Assembly: GCA_018820005.1 (NCBI GenBank)
Contig: JAHJOS010000511.1
Span: forward strand, 1-46,254
DNA: 46,254 bases
Source of the DNA: Alphaproteobacteria bacterium
Lineage (GTDB): Bacteria; Pseudomonadota; Alphaproteobacteria; Rhizobiales; Devosiaceae
Direction: 5' to 3'
The notes below the pieces were generated by a model. It did not search any database. It had not been told where the DNA came from and worked only from the letters and a program-made list of their open reading frames with translations. The translations under genes were made by a program, and so were the position numbers. Below are positions 37,785-46,254 of this stretch, piece after piece. The number at the start of each line of letters is the position of its first letter. The stretch's first letter is position 1.

Positions 37785-39419
37785 TCAGCGTTCGGTAAGG
37801 GTCTGGCTAAGCGGATTTCCGTGTGCGTCGTAATTGAACTGCACGATGCGCTCGGGCTCGGTGATGGTGACGGGTCTGAAGAGCGTTGGGTGCCACTCGG
37901 TGATGATCGTCCGGGCCTGTGGCGTACCGGCTGCTTCGGTCCGACTGATCTCTAGGCCGCGATCGTTGTAGATGAATGTCGTCTGATTACCCTTGTTGTC
38001 GGTGCGGGTCTTGATTAAACCGCGGCTGTCATAGGTGAACGTGGAATTGCTGCTAGGACAGTTGGCCGATGCTGCTCCTGAGAGCGAGGTGATGCGCTTG
38101 GCGCCCGCGATGGTTTGGAAGCTATAGGTGGCTTTCTTGCCGAGTGGATTGGTCAGTGTTGTCGAGTTGCTACCGTAGGCGAACTGGTAGCGGTCGGCAC
38201 CACCGGCATGCTCGCTCTTGGTAGCACGTCCCTGTGCATCGTAAGTCCAGGTGGCGTAACGCACACCGCGCTCGTCGGTAATGCCGGTCAGCCAGCCGCC
38301 TTCACGTGCGTCTTCGTAATGGTAGGTGCGAGAAAGGGCCTGCCCATTCTGGGTTCGCGTCGCCTTGGTCAGACGGCCGGCCGTACTGTAGGTGTAGCTC
38401 ACCTGCAGGTCGTCAACCATCAGCGTGGCCAACCGTTGAGCTGCGTTGAACGTCAGCGTCATCGCATGGCCGAGTGAGTCAGTGACCACGATGGCGTTGG
38501 CGCTGTACGAAAGAATCTCGTATGTGCCGTTCGCACGGTCGATACGGGTCAGTTGTCCTGCGCTGTCGAAATGCAGGTGCTCGTTTCGCGGGGAGTCGTA
38601 GCGCCAACCTTGAGTCGTCTTTTCAAGACGCCCTAGCTCTTTGGGTGATGCGGCCACGGTAGTACCGCTTACGCTGAACAGGCTTTGGCGTCCATCGGCG
38701 TCAATGAGTAGCGCCTTGGTGGGAGAAAGCTTGAGTCGCGCGGCGTAAGTATGCGTCCAACTGGTCGTTCTGCTGTTGTAGTAGCGTATGAAGCGCATTT
38801 CGCTACCGGAACGACCGGAATAGTCTATTTCAGTCTGGAATTTGTTTCCGTAAGCCACGTCGACCGGGTTACCAGCGCTCAGGCTTGGGGAACCCTGTCC
38901 AGCAAGTAAGGGTGGCGCTGACGGTACAGGACAGGCACCAGGCAGGTCCGGTGCACCAACCCCCGGAACGTCGGGGCAGAGCAGCTCCGCGGGTCGGTTG
39001 TAAAAGACCGGGCCGGCAAAGACTCCATAATGCGTTTGCTTGGCAACGGCGAAGTTTCTCGCGGAGACGCCATCGACCGAGCCGGTGAAGTTGTCGTGGA
39101 GCAGGATTGCGTGTGTCTTGCAGTCGTTGGTGAACACCCGCTTCATGTTTGCATTGCTCGATTTCAGCGTTTCGAGCATCTGGTCCGGTGTGTACCACGC
39201 GCTACTATCAAGCCACTTGATCACCTTGCCTCCGGAACATTGCAAGTTCGCGATCTGGTACAGGTACTGACCCGAGCCATCTGGTGGCTGAGATGCGAAG
39301 ACTTCTGTTCCGAAATAGCTAACGCCACCTGTCGTGCAGCTAGCGGCGGCGAGGGCGGATTGGTTTAGAAATGCGGTGCTAACAAGGGCGAGAGCAAGCG
39401 TGCTGGAGAAACGATCCAT
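37785..39419 (-). CDS. Rhs N-terminal half with DUF6531-like domain
   Basis: A 544-residue secreted protein with a signal peptide (hydrophobic stretch TLALALVSTAFLNQSALAA). An unrecognised N-terminal domain (residues 28-180, several Cys) is followed by a DUF6531-like start of an Rhs shell (SLSAGNPVDVAYGNKFQTEI, then MRFIRYYNSRTTSWTHTY) and YD repeats. It stops after FNYDAHGNPLSQTLTER, in the middle of the repeat array. The continuing array lies in the next gene, 17 bases downstream, with a new start. The two products probably assemble into one shell. A recent split is less likely because the second gene has a good ribosome-binding site and signal peptide. Confidence 0.82.
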   Translation of the reverse strand: MDRFSSTLALALVSTAFLNQSALAAASCTTGGVSYFGTEVFASQPPDGSGQYLYQIANLQCSGGKVIKWLDSSAWYTPDQMLETLKSSNANMKRVFTNDCKTHAILLHDNFTGSVDGVSARNFAVAKQTHYGVFAGPVFYNRPAELLCPDVPGVGAPDLPGACPVPSAPPLLAGQGSPSLSAGNPVDVAYGNKFQTEIDYSGRSGSEMRFIRYYNSRTTSWTHTYAARLKLSPTKALLIDADGRQSLFSVSGTTVAASPKELGRLEKTTQGWRYDSPRNEHLHFDSAGQLTRIDRANGTYEILSYSANAIVVTDSLGHAMTLTFNAAQRLATLMVDDLQVSYTYSTAGRLTKATRTQNGQALSRTYHYEDAREGGWLTGITDERGVRYATWTYDAQGRATKSEHAGGADRYQFAYGSNSTTLTNPLGKKATYSFQTIAGAKRITSLSGAASANCPSSNSTFTYDSRGLIKTRTDNKGNQTTFIYNDRGLEISRTEAAGTPQARTIITEWHPTLFRPVTITEPERIVQFNYDAHGNPLSQTLTER

Positions 39420-39534
39420 GTTCCAAAATCCTGCGTCAGGGATGATGCAGGTAGGCTAGATTCGGGTTCGCAAAGTGTCAGCCGCTGCTTTGTGGCCGAG
39501 TCCGCAAAACTGACGACCGCTTGTCGGGTTTGTT

Positions 39535-40131
39535 CTAAAGCGGGTTTTTGTTAATGCGAACTAGAGGCTCTAAACGTAGCTCCGTTGCACTTTCGGAGCT
39601 CGTAGGGCGGAGTTTCTTCAGATAAAAATCCGTAAGGTAGGCATACCGTACGACCTGTCCTACTGGCTTAGTTGGAGCTTTCATTGCGTCGGGAAAATAA
39701 AGTGGATCAAGCGATCCGTCGCGCGACAGGACGACATAGCTGGGTTGCACCTCTTCCAGAATCGCACCAGACACGATCTGGTCACCTAGTTTGAAGAGGC
39801 GAGGGGGACGGCCCGAAACCATAATGATGGCCGAAGATCGTTCGCTCATCGGGTGCACGAAGCTACCCACTAATGTCATCGGAAGCGGAGATCGTTCGTG
39901 AACAGGCTGTGTCTGCTGTCGATGTTCGCCGAACAGATTTTCCCGATACTTGACAGGCGCTTTCGTGGGCTCAAGCACTGCCTGTTCGCGGGCAGGCTCT
40001 TTGAGCAGAACCTCGCTAAGTTGCTGCCATTGTCTGTAAATATTCACGCTCACTCCCATCGCTACGACAAGCGACACCGCCCACGGCAGGGCGCGATGTC
40101 TGAGGATCGTGAGAATCAAGCGAGCTTTCAT
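39535..40131 (-). CDS. orphan type II secretion GspC-like protein
   Basis: A protein of about 198 residues with a short cytoplasmic start, one membrane helix (LPWAVSLVVAMGVSVNIY), a linker rich in Pro and charged residues, and a periplasmic homology-region domain (PLPMTLVGSFVHPMSERSSA, then RLFKLGDQIVSGAILEEVQP, then YVVLSRDGSL). This is the GspC/PulC HR layout, which docks with secretin GspD. No other secretion genes lie nearby. It stands directly upstream of the two Rhs genes on the same strand, 115 bases away. A start at 40164 with 11 extra residues is possible. Confidence 0.72.
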   Translation of the reverse strand: MKARLILTILRHRALPWAVSLVVAMGVSVNIYRQWQQLSEVLLKEPAREQAVLEPTKAPVKYRENLFGEHRQQTQPVHERSPLPMTLVGSFVHPMSERSSAIIMVSGRPPRLFKLGDQIVSGAILEEVQPSYVVLSRDGSLDPLYFPDAMKAPTKPVGQVVRYAYLTDFYLKKLRPTSSESATELRLEPLVRINKNPL

Positions 40132-40513
40132 GTGGGGCTGCAATCCAAATACTGCACAGCTCATTTTTCACGATTCTGAGAAAAGGTCGAACAGTTTGCG
40201 GCCCAGACTTGATGTGGTGCGCAAAGCAGTGGCGGCATAGAGCCGTGCTGCCCTTTCTGCTTTCCTACCAGAAAAAATTTGCGAACACGTCGTGGAGCGA
40301 CCAGGCGCGGATGGTACCGGCGCGGCAGGGCGTCGCTGACCAAGCGTAGGGCAAGAGGGCTGTATCGCTTTGGAACAGCCCGACTCGCGTCCAGACGAAT
40401 ACCCCGCATTACGGTCGCCGAGCCAACTGCGTCAGCCGACCTCAGGGAGGGCATGATGGACGCCCGAGGGGACGAGACGGCCGTCGGGAGACGCCCTTGC
40501 GCTTCACGCGCAT
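40132..40513. promoter_or_regulatory. upstream region of the GspC-Rhs operon
   Basis: Short overlapping frames on both strands are not convincing. The stretch lies between the GspC-like gene and the 3' end of the nuclease-helicase gene and should hold the Rhs operon promoter. I could not define it by eye. Confidence 0.3.
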
Positions 40514-42379
40514 TCAACTAGGCCCAGCCACCAACCCAGCCCTGAAATGCTCAGCCGTCTCCGCATCCGTGCAGTACAGGTAGCATCCCTTCATCCCGCG
40601 CGTCATGAGCGTACGGTAGGTATTCTTGATGATCAGATCCGTCTCTTGTCTAGCCAGATCCGGATGCGTCTTCATGAGCTTCTTATAGCCGCGGATCGAC
40701 CGGTCCTGTTTGTCACGCCGATCTGGAGAGGTAATGACCTCGCCGTTGCGCACGATCAGGTCGGGCCCGATGATCACGCCGATGTAATCGACCTCAAGCC
40801 CCTGGCAGGTATGGATGCACCCGACCTGCTCGATGGATTCCTCGGCGATGATCCACAGGCTTCCGTCCTGGCTCAGGTTCCACTGCCGGCGGTAGTCACC
40901 AATGACGATGTCGTCGGCCAGCGGATCCTTCTTGCTGCGCCACGGCCAGCAGTAGCCCGCCACCACCCGTGCCTTGTTCTCCCCGTTACGCGCTTCGATC
41001 GCTTCATGCAGCGCCTCAGGCGTATCGAACACCCGAAAGTCGTACTCGCTTGCATCGAGCCGCTCGTTGGCCGTCAGCCTGATGTCGAGCACTTGATCGA
41101 GCCAAGCGAGATACCCATCCGAGCCGCTGCAACGAAACTGTGAAGCCAGGTTGTACTCCTCAACCACCGCACCCTTGGCCTCGGCAAACGCCCGGATCGC
41201 CTGCTTGCTACCAATGTCGCTCAGGGTGACGCGCTGGTCTTCATCGATGAAGAAGACCGTGCACTTGGCGGCACCAATGAGCTCCTTGATTTGGTTGTCA
41301 CCGAGGTTGGCGTACAGGCCGCTCTTCTCGTTAAGGCGGTGGGCCTCGTCGACGATGAGCATGTCGAAGATATTCGGGTCGGCATCCACAAACGCACCGG
41401 AGCCGGTGAACATGTGCGAGAAGCGGGTGCGCGTCATCGAGCCGACCAGCTTCGTCTCATAGACCTTGCGGGGCGCGGCGTTCTTGGACACGTATTTGCC
41501 CACCAGTCCCAAGGAGGTGAGATGCACCAGCAGGTTGATGGCCAGCACCGTCTTGCCGGTCCCAGGCCCGCCTTCGACGATGACCACCCGCGACTGGGCG
41601 GAGGAGGCTGCCTTGGCTGCGGCAATGGCCGCCTCGTAGACCTCTTTCTGATCATCGATCAGCACGAACTCAGGCTTCTCGGCCAGCAACCCTTTAAGTG
41701 AATCCGCCAGTGCCTTGGACGGCCTGATCTTGCCGTTGGCAAGCTCGTACAGCACCGCCTTGTCATCACCGTACTTGATGTACTTCTTGATGAAGGCGCG
41801 CAGCTGCTCGAGCTCATCCTTGCCCTTGAAAAAGAGCGGCGCCTTGTCGATGTAAGGCTGGTAATGGGCCGCGTCGATGACGCCGTCACGCACGTAGTTG
41901 TGCAGGTACGCGCATGGCCTGACCGAGATGCTCTGGTCGTATACCGCCTCGTTGAAACCCTCCGGCAAAGAGGCGTAGGACCAGGCCTGATAGGACGGAT
42001 GAACTGTCTCCCTCAAACCCTTGCCCAGGGCGGTGACAACGATCGCATCCTTGGCCGTGACCTTGGCTGTACTCCATTGCTTGAGCTCGACCAGCACGGC
42101 GTTCTTGCCGCCGGCATCGTCCCGGCCGGTCAAGGTAAAGTCGATGCGCTTGGACGACTGCGGGATGTGGAGCTCGATGGCAAGCCCGGTGTCGCCGGGC
42201 AACCCCTCGTCTCGCAGCACCTTGGCCATGTAGCCGAGCGATCCCTTCCAGGAGTCGATCTCCGAACGCCCGACCCGCTTGCCGGTGCGAGCGGTGAAGT
42301 GGGCGAGGATCACGTCCTCGATGTCGTCATTGTCGGTGTCGTGCAGGAACTGCTGCTTGGTTGCTTCGTAAACGATCAC
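40514..42379 (-). CDS. DUF2075 nuclease-helicase
   Basis: A 621-residue protein combining an N-terminal nuclease-like domain and a superfamily 1 helicase core. Residues about 66-102 show a PD-(D/E)xK-like set: Glu69 in AIELHIP, Asp80 in RIDFTLTG, and Glu98/Lys100 in VLVELKQW. The helicase has Walker A GGPGTGKT at 270-277, Walker B in DMLIVDEAHRL and a late motif CQGLEVDYIGVIIG. The GTG start at 42379 follows AAGGAAGA. It is 20 bases downstream of the MazG gene. DUF2075 proteins are often found in defence islands. The exact activity is unknown. Confidence 0.85.
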   Translation of the reverse strand: MIVYEATKQQFLHDTDNDDIEDVILAHFTARTGKRVGRSEIDSWKGSLGYMAKVLRDEGLPGDTGLAIELHIPQSSKRIDFTLTGRDDAGGKNAVLVELKQWSTAKVTAKDAIVVTALGKGLRETVHPSYQAWSYASLPEGFNEAVYDQSISVRPCAYLHNYVRDGVIDAAHYQPYIDKAPLFFKGKDELEQLRAFIKKYIKYGDDKAVLYELANGKIRPSKALADSLKGLLAEKPEFVLIDDQKEVYEAAIAAAKAASSAQSRVVIVEGGPGTGKTVLAINLLVHLTSLGLVGKYVSKNAAPRKVYETKLVGSMTRTRFSHMFTGSGAFVDADPNIFDMLIVDEAHRLNEKSGLYANLGDNQIKELIGAAKCTVFFIDEDQRVTLSDIGSKQAIRAFAEAKGAVVEEYNLASQFRCSGSDGYLAWLDQVLDIRLTANERLDASEYDFRVFDTPEALHEAIEARNGENKARVVAGYCWPWRSKKDPLADDIVIGDYRRQWNLSQDGSLWIIAEESIEQVGCIHTCQGLEVDYIGVIIGPDLIVRNGEVITSPDRRDKQDRSIRGYKKLMKTHPDLARQETDLIIKNTYRTLMTRGMKGCYLYCTDAETAEHFRAGLVAGPS

Positions 42380-42399
42380 GCGGTCTTCCTTGGCCGAGT

Positions 42400-42783
42400 C
42401 TAGAGCTGGTCGTATTTCTTGCTCGTGTTGCGCGCTTTGTCCACCGGGTACTTCTCGCCATTGCGCTTGAGCTTGTCCTGCACGGCCTCATCCAGATCGA
42501 CACCCAGCACATCAGCCAGACGAACCAGGTACATCAGGACATCGGCCAACTCGTCTCGCACCGCCTGGGCGGTTTCAGATGTCTGCGCCGCCGTGATCGA
42601 CTGCTCTTCAGTCATCCACTGGAAGATCTCGGAGAGCTCACCGGTTTCCCCGGTCAGGGCCATGGTCAGGTTCTTGGGCGAATGAAACTGCGCCCAGTTG
42701 CGCGCATCGGCAAAGGCCTCGAGGGCTTCGGCAAGTCGCGTCGTGTCAACGAGCGCAGGGGAGAGCGGGGCATCAGTGGACAC
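42400..42783 (-). CDS. MazG-like nucleotide pyrophosphohydrolase
   Basis: A 127-residue all-alpha NTP pyrophosphohydrolase of the MazG/dCTPase type. The metal-binding acidic helices are GETGELSEIFQWM (ExxE-type) and VRDELADVLMYLVRLAD (ExxxD). It is expected to hydrolyse (d)NTPs to monophosphates. GTG 42783 has AAGGA seven bases upstream. ATG 42819 in the same frame lacks a ribosome-binding site. It is the first gene of a pair with the nuclease-helicase, which hints at nucleotide depletion coupled to nucleic-acid attack. Confidence 0.88.
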   Translation of the reverse strand: MSTDAPLSPALVDTTRLAEALEAFADARNWAQFHSPKNLTMALTGETGELSEIFQWMTEEQSITAAQTSETAQAVRDELADVLMYLVRLADVLGVDLDEAVQDKLKRNGEKYPVDKARNTSKKYDQL

Positions 42784-43442
42784 GAGAGGATCCTTGAAGA
42801 GAAAACGCCGGAAGATCATACGTGAGCGCTGTGCGATTGTGATGCTGCGCCAAGCCTGCCCAGTGGCAAGCCAGGCCCCCCATCGGCATCTGCCCGATGC
42901 CAGTAAGCTGAGTTCAATAAATGGGTCGTGAATCGGCCGGCACCGTCGGTTCAGAATCGCAGGCTAAGCCCCGCATCATTGATCCCGCCTACGTGCTTGC
43001 CCAAACAAGCCACAACGGAGCGTCGATACTGCGGTCGTTTGAGGATGCCGACGAGCGCTTTCTGGACCATTGCTGACGGTCCAGCTAGGTCAAGGGCCGC
43101 GCCCCAAGCTCGTCGGACAAGCGCTTCACCTGTCCGGCGAACGGAGGTACGGGCGCAGCGCACCCTTGAACCCACTCCGACACCAGCACTCTTCGCCAGG
43201 GATGAGAGGGTGCTCCACCCCCTATCATCCCTGGCCTCGCCGAGAGTACCCGAAGGGCCGCCGGAGGCGCTGTTTGCGCTGATCAGTCGATGACTAGGGC
43301 GTTGGGCTTTGTTCACTCAGTTGTCTGTAGAGGCGGCTGCAGCTTTGAAGGCTTTGTCCTCGCAAGTGCTAAGGCTTGTTGCTGCTTAAGCTATCCGCGC
43401 GTAACTGTCATATCGGACGAAAGCGTACGTCTGGCGTACTGC
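42784..43442. other. gap, possible decayed gene
   Basis: A leftward 121-codon frame (43316-42951) and overlapping rightward frames have coding-like composition, but none gives a recognisable protein or a good start. The first 100 bases hold the MazG promoter. The rest may be a remnant. Confidence 0.3.
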
Positions 43443-43910
43443 CTAAACGGAACCAACATCTATCAGGCGTCGCTCCATCACGATCGTTCGCTCCTCGCCG
43501 TGATAGGTCTCTCGTACAGCCGAGTAGCCGAGTTTCTGATAGAACCGCTCCGCGGTTATGGATGAGGGAACCACCAACGTCATGATTCCTAGAGCTTTCG
43601 CTCTTTGCTCGACGGTGCTCATGAGCTGGCGTCCAATACCTTGGCGGTGCGTCTGAGGATCCACGAATACAGACCTGACTACTTGGCCATCGAGACTTGC
43701 GGTTCCAACAACCTTCTCGTTGTCCAGCGCGACAAAAACGATTCGCTTACCAATGAGATCTGCGACGGCACTAGGCGAAAAGCTTTTCTCGACCCGCTCG
43801 ATTACATCTTCGGGATAGTCATTGGTGTTGGTGGTTCTCAACGCTGCGATGATGACGTGGCTTATCGCCCGAGAATCAAGTTGAACAGCCTCTCTGATCT
43901 CAATTGCCAT
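43443..43910 (-). CDS. GNAT family N-acetyltransferase
   Basis: A 155-residue acetyltransferase with the acetyl-CoA pyrophosphate loop in VRSVFVDPQTHRQGIGRQLM (Q/RxxGxG/A form) and a C-terminal FYQKLGYSAVRETYHGEER, as usual in the family. It starts MAIEIREAVQLDS. The substrate is unknown. It is divergent from a second, dissimilar GNAT gene about 200 bases away. Confidence 0.88.
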   Translation of the reverse strand: MAIEIREAVQLDSRAISHVIIAALRTTNTNDYPEDVIERVEKSFSPSAVADLIGKRIVFVALDNEKVVGTASLDGQVVRSVFVDPQTHRQGIGRQLMSTVEQRAKALGIMTLVVPSSITAERFYQKLGYSAVRETYHGEERTIVMERRLIDVGSV

Positions 43911-44108
43911 CCGATCCTCGGTTCATAAGCGCAGTAGTTTTCCAGCGTGATATCCCAGCGAGGTGATGTCCGCCTCTCGCCGATACGGAAGACGGGGGGA
44001 AGCAATCTTAATTAGTCGGTAGGATCCCAGCCGTATATATCGTATTGCCAATGTGTGTTGCGCTCTAGCCAAATAGGGTGCCTGGCCAGTTAGCAAATAG
44101 GTTTTGTC

Positions 44109-44627
44109 ATGCTTGAGGTACGTTCGGTTGCCGTCAACGATTGGCAGGAGTATCGAGACATAAGGCTGCGCGCGCTTCTCGATTCGCCGGATGCTTTTGG
44201 GAGTACCTACGAGGCGGAAGTGGTGAGGACGGATGAGCAGTGGCAGGCCCGTATCGCTGCTGCCAGCATTTCCGGCAACGACCGAGTTTTGTTTGCGATG
44301 TATCACGAGAGGGTGTGTGGGCTGACATGGTGCAAGTTGTCCACATCAGTACCCGAAGAAGCCGATCTGTTTCAAATGTGGGTAGACCCTGCCTCGCGTG
44401 GAGCAGGCGCAGGCCGTGCATTGCTGGCGGAATCGCTTGCCTGGGCCAGGAACATTGGCGCACGTCGTGTTCGGTTGGGCGTCACGGCTGCTGACAGTCC
44501 AGCGATGCGTCTTTATACCGCTCACGGGTTTCGCCCGGTTGGCTCCTTGGAGCCTTTACGCGACGGGTCCTGTCTCCTTATGCAGGAGATGGTATTCGAG
44601 CTTGATCCCTTGGGCCTAGGGCTGTGA
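44109..44627 (+). CDS. GNAT family N-acetyltransferase
   Basis: A 172-residue GNAT protein. The acetyl-CoA loop is LFQMWVDPASRGAGAGRALL (RGAGAG), and the C-terminal part MRLYTAHGFRPVGSLEPLR is typical. The family start pattern VRSVAVNDWQEYRDIRLRAL is shared with small-molecule or peptide N-acetyltransferases. The substrate is unknown. Confidence 0.88.
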   Translation: MLEVRSVAVNDWQEYRDIRLRALLDSPDAFGSTYEAEVVRTDEQWQARIAAASISGNDRVLFAMYHERVCGLTWCKLSTSVPEEADLFQMWVDPASRGAGAGRALLAESLAWARNIGARRVRLGVTAADSPAMRLYTAHGFRPVGSLEPLRDGSCLLMQEMVFELDPLGLGL

Positions 44628-44731
44628 CTTCGTCAACGTAATTGTGCCTTGGTCGTCACCGCTCAATGAGTCGCCGCGCAGCAGTCATATCCTTGAGCGC
44701 CCGCAAAGGAACAGTCCTGTACGTGTCTCTC

Positions 44732-44922
44732 TTACCCAGAGGCAGAGCCACAGCTCACATGCTCCAGCAAGAAGTCTACGAAAACCCGCACCCGCGCCGG
44801 CATTGCCGCACCATCAATGAACACTGCGTGGATTGGCTCCCGGTCATCCGGGTTCCAGATCTCCAGCAGCGGCACCAGATCGCCGCGTTGCAGATCTTCG
44901 GCCACGCTGAACTCAGTCAGTC
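44732..44922 (-). pseudogene. C-terminal fragment of a LysR-type regulator
   Basis: The minus strand reads LTEFSVAEDLQRGDLVPLLE, then REPIHAVFIDGAAMPARVRV, then FVDFLLEHV and a TAA. This is the end of a LysR effector-binding domain. A stop codon lies just upstream, and no DNA-binding part is present in the window. It is a remnant of a deleted gene. Confidence 0.75.
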
Positions 44923-45092
44923 AATGATCGCGTTCGGTCGTTGGTCAGTATCGGGAGTCACGAACAAAGCTGGCGCGCAACGCTGCTGGACCTGTGCAGT
45001 CTGGCGGTGCAGCTGGGAAAAGCCTGCATATGAATAAAAGCTGACCAGTTACTTAGAAGACTTGAGTCCTGGAGGGCCACCGTATTAGCCGC

Positions 45093-45488
45093 TCAGGGCG
45101 ACGATTGCCTTGCCAAGTCATGGGTTGTCATTTCCAGCGCAACGGCGAGCTTTGCCTGCAGGGCGCTTTGAGAAAATGGCTTATGAAGCACTGGAAGCGA
45201 GGCGAACCCGCCCTGCGGCCCGCTGACGCCATAGCCTGTACTGAAGAGAATGGGGATCTGGCGGTCGCGCAGAATCTCTGCGACAGGGAGAACTAGCTCG
45301 CCGGCTAGATTCACATCCAGCATCGCCAGGTCCACGTCTATGGTCCGAGCGACGTCGCGCGCTTTGGCGAGCCGTGCCATGGACTGGACAACAAGGCATC
45401 CGAGATCTTCGAGCATTTCCTCGATCAACATAGCGACCGTACTCTCGTCCCCGACAACGAGCACCCTGAGTCCATTTAAATGGGACAC
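45093..45488 (-). CDS. single-domain response regulator
   Basis: A 131-residue CheY-like receiver without an output domain. It has the acidic pair Asp14-Glu15 (VVGDES), the phospho-acceptor Asp58 (LAMLDVNLAG), Thr84 (FSTGYG) and Lys103 (VLHKPFS). It is divergent from a methanogen-output-domain protein about 290 bases away, so the two may belong to one phosphorelay with a kinase outside this window. Confidence 0.88.
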   Translation of the reverse strand: MSHLNGLRVLVVGDESTVAMLIEEMLEDLGCLVVQSMARLAKARDVARTIDVDLAMLDVNLAGELVLPVAEILRDRQIPILFSTGYGVSGPQGGFASLPVLHKPFSQSALQAKLAVALEMTTHDLARQSSP

Positions 45489-45779
45489 TGCTATTGGGCT
45501 CCGATAACAAACGAGAGCATTTCCGGCGACATGTCTGATGAGATATCCCCTAGCATGAGCTAGAGTGCGGCTTCGTGCGGTGGGTATGGAGAAAGGAGCA
45601 CGTCAGTTCGACAGAGCAGCAAAATCATAGCGCCGACCTCGTCATCAGTCGCCATTCGGGAGAGGGGCATTCACCCTCATCTCGACGTGCCGGACCTGCC
45701 GTGATAGGAAAGTTGATTGTGCGAGACCAAGGTTTTTTCGATGAAACTCTATAGGTTTGTTGGTAGGAGCGATTTTTGA

Positions 45780-46254
45780 ATGCGAGCATCAGAACTTGAG
45801 CTCCCGCTTGAACGGGATGTGTTCTCACGTACGCTTATCCGCGAGCTCGCAGGCACGCTTCAACATGTCATCGGACTTGATGATGCATCCGGCTTTATCA
45901 GCGTTGTTGGTGCGTCCGTGGGTGAGAAGATAGATCAGGACTATCGCCGCGCGTTCGCGGTTGACCGGTTGACGCGCGAGCAGGTGACCGACGTGCTCGT
46001 GGACTTGAAACGGCGTATTCAGGGCGACTTTTTCGTTCTAGAAGAAACCGAGGACCGAATTGTTCTCGGTAACCGAGCGTGCCCATTCGGCGAGCTGGTT
46101 CGCGACCGGCCGTCGCTCTGCATGATGACCTCCAACGTCTTTGGCCATATTGCCGCGCAGAACCTGGGCTACGCTGCAGTCGACCTGGAACGCACAATAG
46201 CCGAAGGCCATTTGGGTTGTCGCGTCACGATTTACCTCCGCACAAGCGACGCGG
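45780..46254 (+). CDS. methanogen output domain 1 protein (partial, runs off the window)
   Basis: The frame opens at ATG 45780 with AGGAG about ten bases upstream and stays open to the window end (158 codons). It shows DRIVLGNRACPFGELVRDRP, then SLCMMTSNVFGHIAAQNLGY and CRVTIYLRTSDA. This CPFG...SLCMMTSNVFG pattern with conserved Cys is the methanogen output domain 1, found in bacterial signalling proteins and often followed by a histidine kinase. The missing C-terminus decides whether it is a kinase. Confidence 0.75.
   Translation, partial: MRASELELPLERDVFSRTLIRELAGTLQHVIGLDDASGFISVVGASVGEKIDQDYRRAFAVDRLTREQVTDVLVDLKRRIQGDFFVLEETEDRIVLGNRACPFGELVRDRPSLCMMTSNVFGHIAAQNLGYAAVDLERTIAEGHLGCRVTIYLRTSDA

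Noticed and set aside
40161..40517. 118-codon leftward frame upstream of the GspC-like gene
   Set aside because: No ribosome-binding site or recognisable pattern, and overlapping frames on both strands look equally coding-like.
42951..43316. 121-codon leftward frame in the gap after the MazG gene
   Set aside because: Low-complexity Arg/Ser/Gly composition and no family pattern; kept only as a possible remnant.

Overview
The window looks like chromosomal DNA of a Pseudomonas-type gammaproteobacterium, most likely the stutzeri group (Stutzerimonas). This is inferred from the high-GC coding style, a PQQ alcohol dehydrogenase beside an ethanolamine locus, an orphan cbb3 oxidase subunit and the accessory-gene style. 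The genus is an inference, not a proven placement.

Region 1 (1-12.4 kb) is metabolic. It holds eutH-eutB-eutC for ethanolamine uptake and cleavage, a sigma-54 activator (eatR type), an AldA-type aldehyde dehydrogenase, a periplasmic PQQ/haem c alcohol dehydrogenase and a TonB-dependent receptor of the YncD/PqqU type. Ethanolamine and ethanol both yield acetaldehyde, which AldA can oxidise. The receptor may recover the PQQ cofactor.

Region 2 (12.4-16.5 kb) is a compact lasso-peptide cluster in the order A-C-B-D: a 46-residue precursor missing from a plain long-ORF scan, a lasso cyclase, a fused RRE/leader protease and an ABC exporter. All four are translationally coupled or nearly so. The predicted 17-residue core is GVPGGAIVEGSYGVWSR with a Gly1-Glu9 ring.

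Region 3 (16.5-25.9 kb) is mixed: an HxlR-controlled isomerase/SDR pair, shuffled porin remnants, a cupin protein, an orphan CcoN with a coupled small membrane protein, an MBL-fold hydrolase, a GlxA-type regulator and a frameshifted LuxR solo.

Region 4 (25.9-40.1 kb) is a polymorphic-toxin locus read leftward. A GspC-like protein is followed by an Rhs protein split into two separately Sec-targeted halves and by its immunity gene. Three start-less orphan Rhs tips, each with its own immunity gene, lie further downstream. A 5-kb mobile element sits between the main Rhs operon and the orphan tips. It carries a tyrosine recombinase, a CHC2 primase-helicase, an XRE repressor, a dif-like site and an 11-bp-phased iteron array, and looks like a P4-like or plasmid-like replicon.

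Region 5 (40.5-46.25 kb) holds a nuclease-helicase (DUF2075) with a MazG pyrophosphohydrolase (a candidate defence pair), two GNAT acetyltransferases, a LysR fragment, a single-domain response regulator and the start of a methanogen-output-domain protein that runs off the window.
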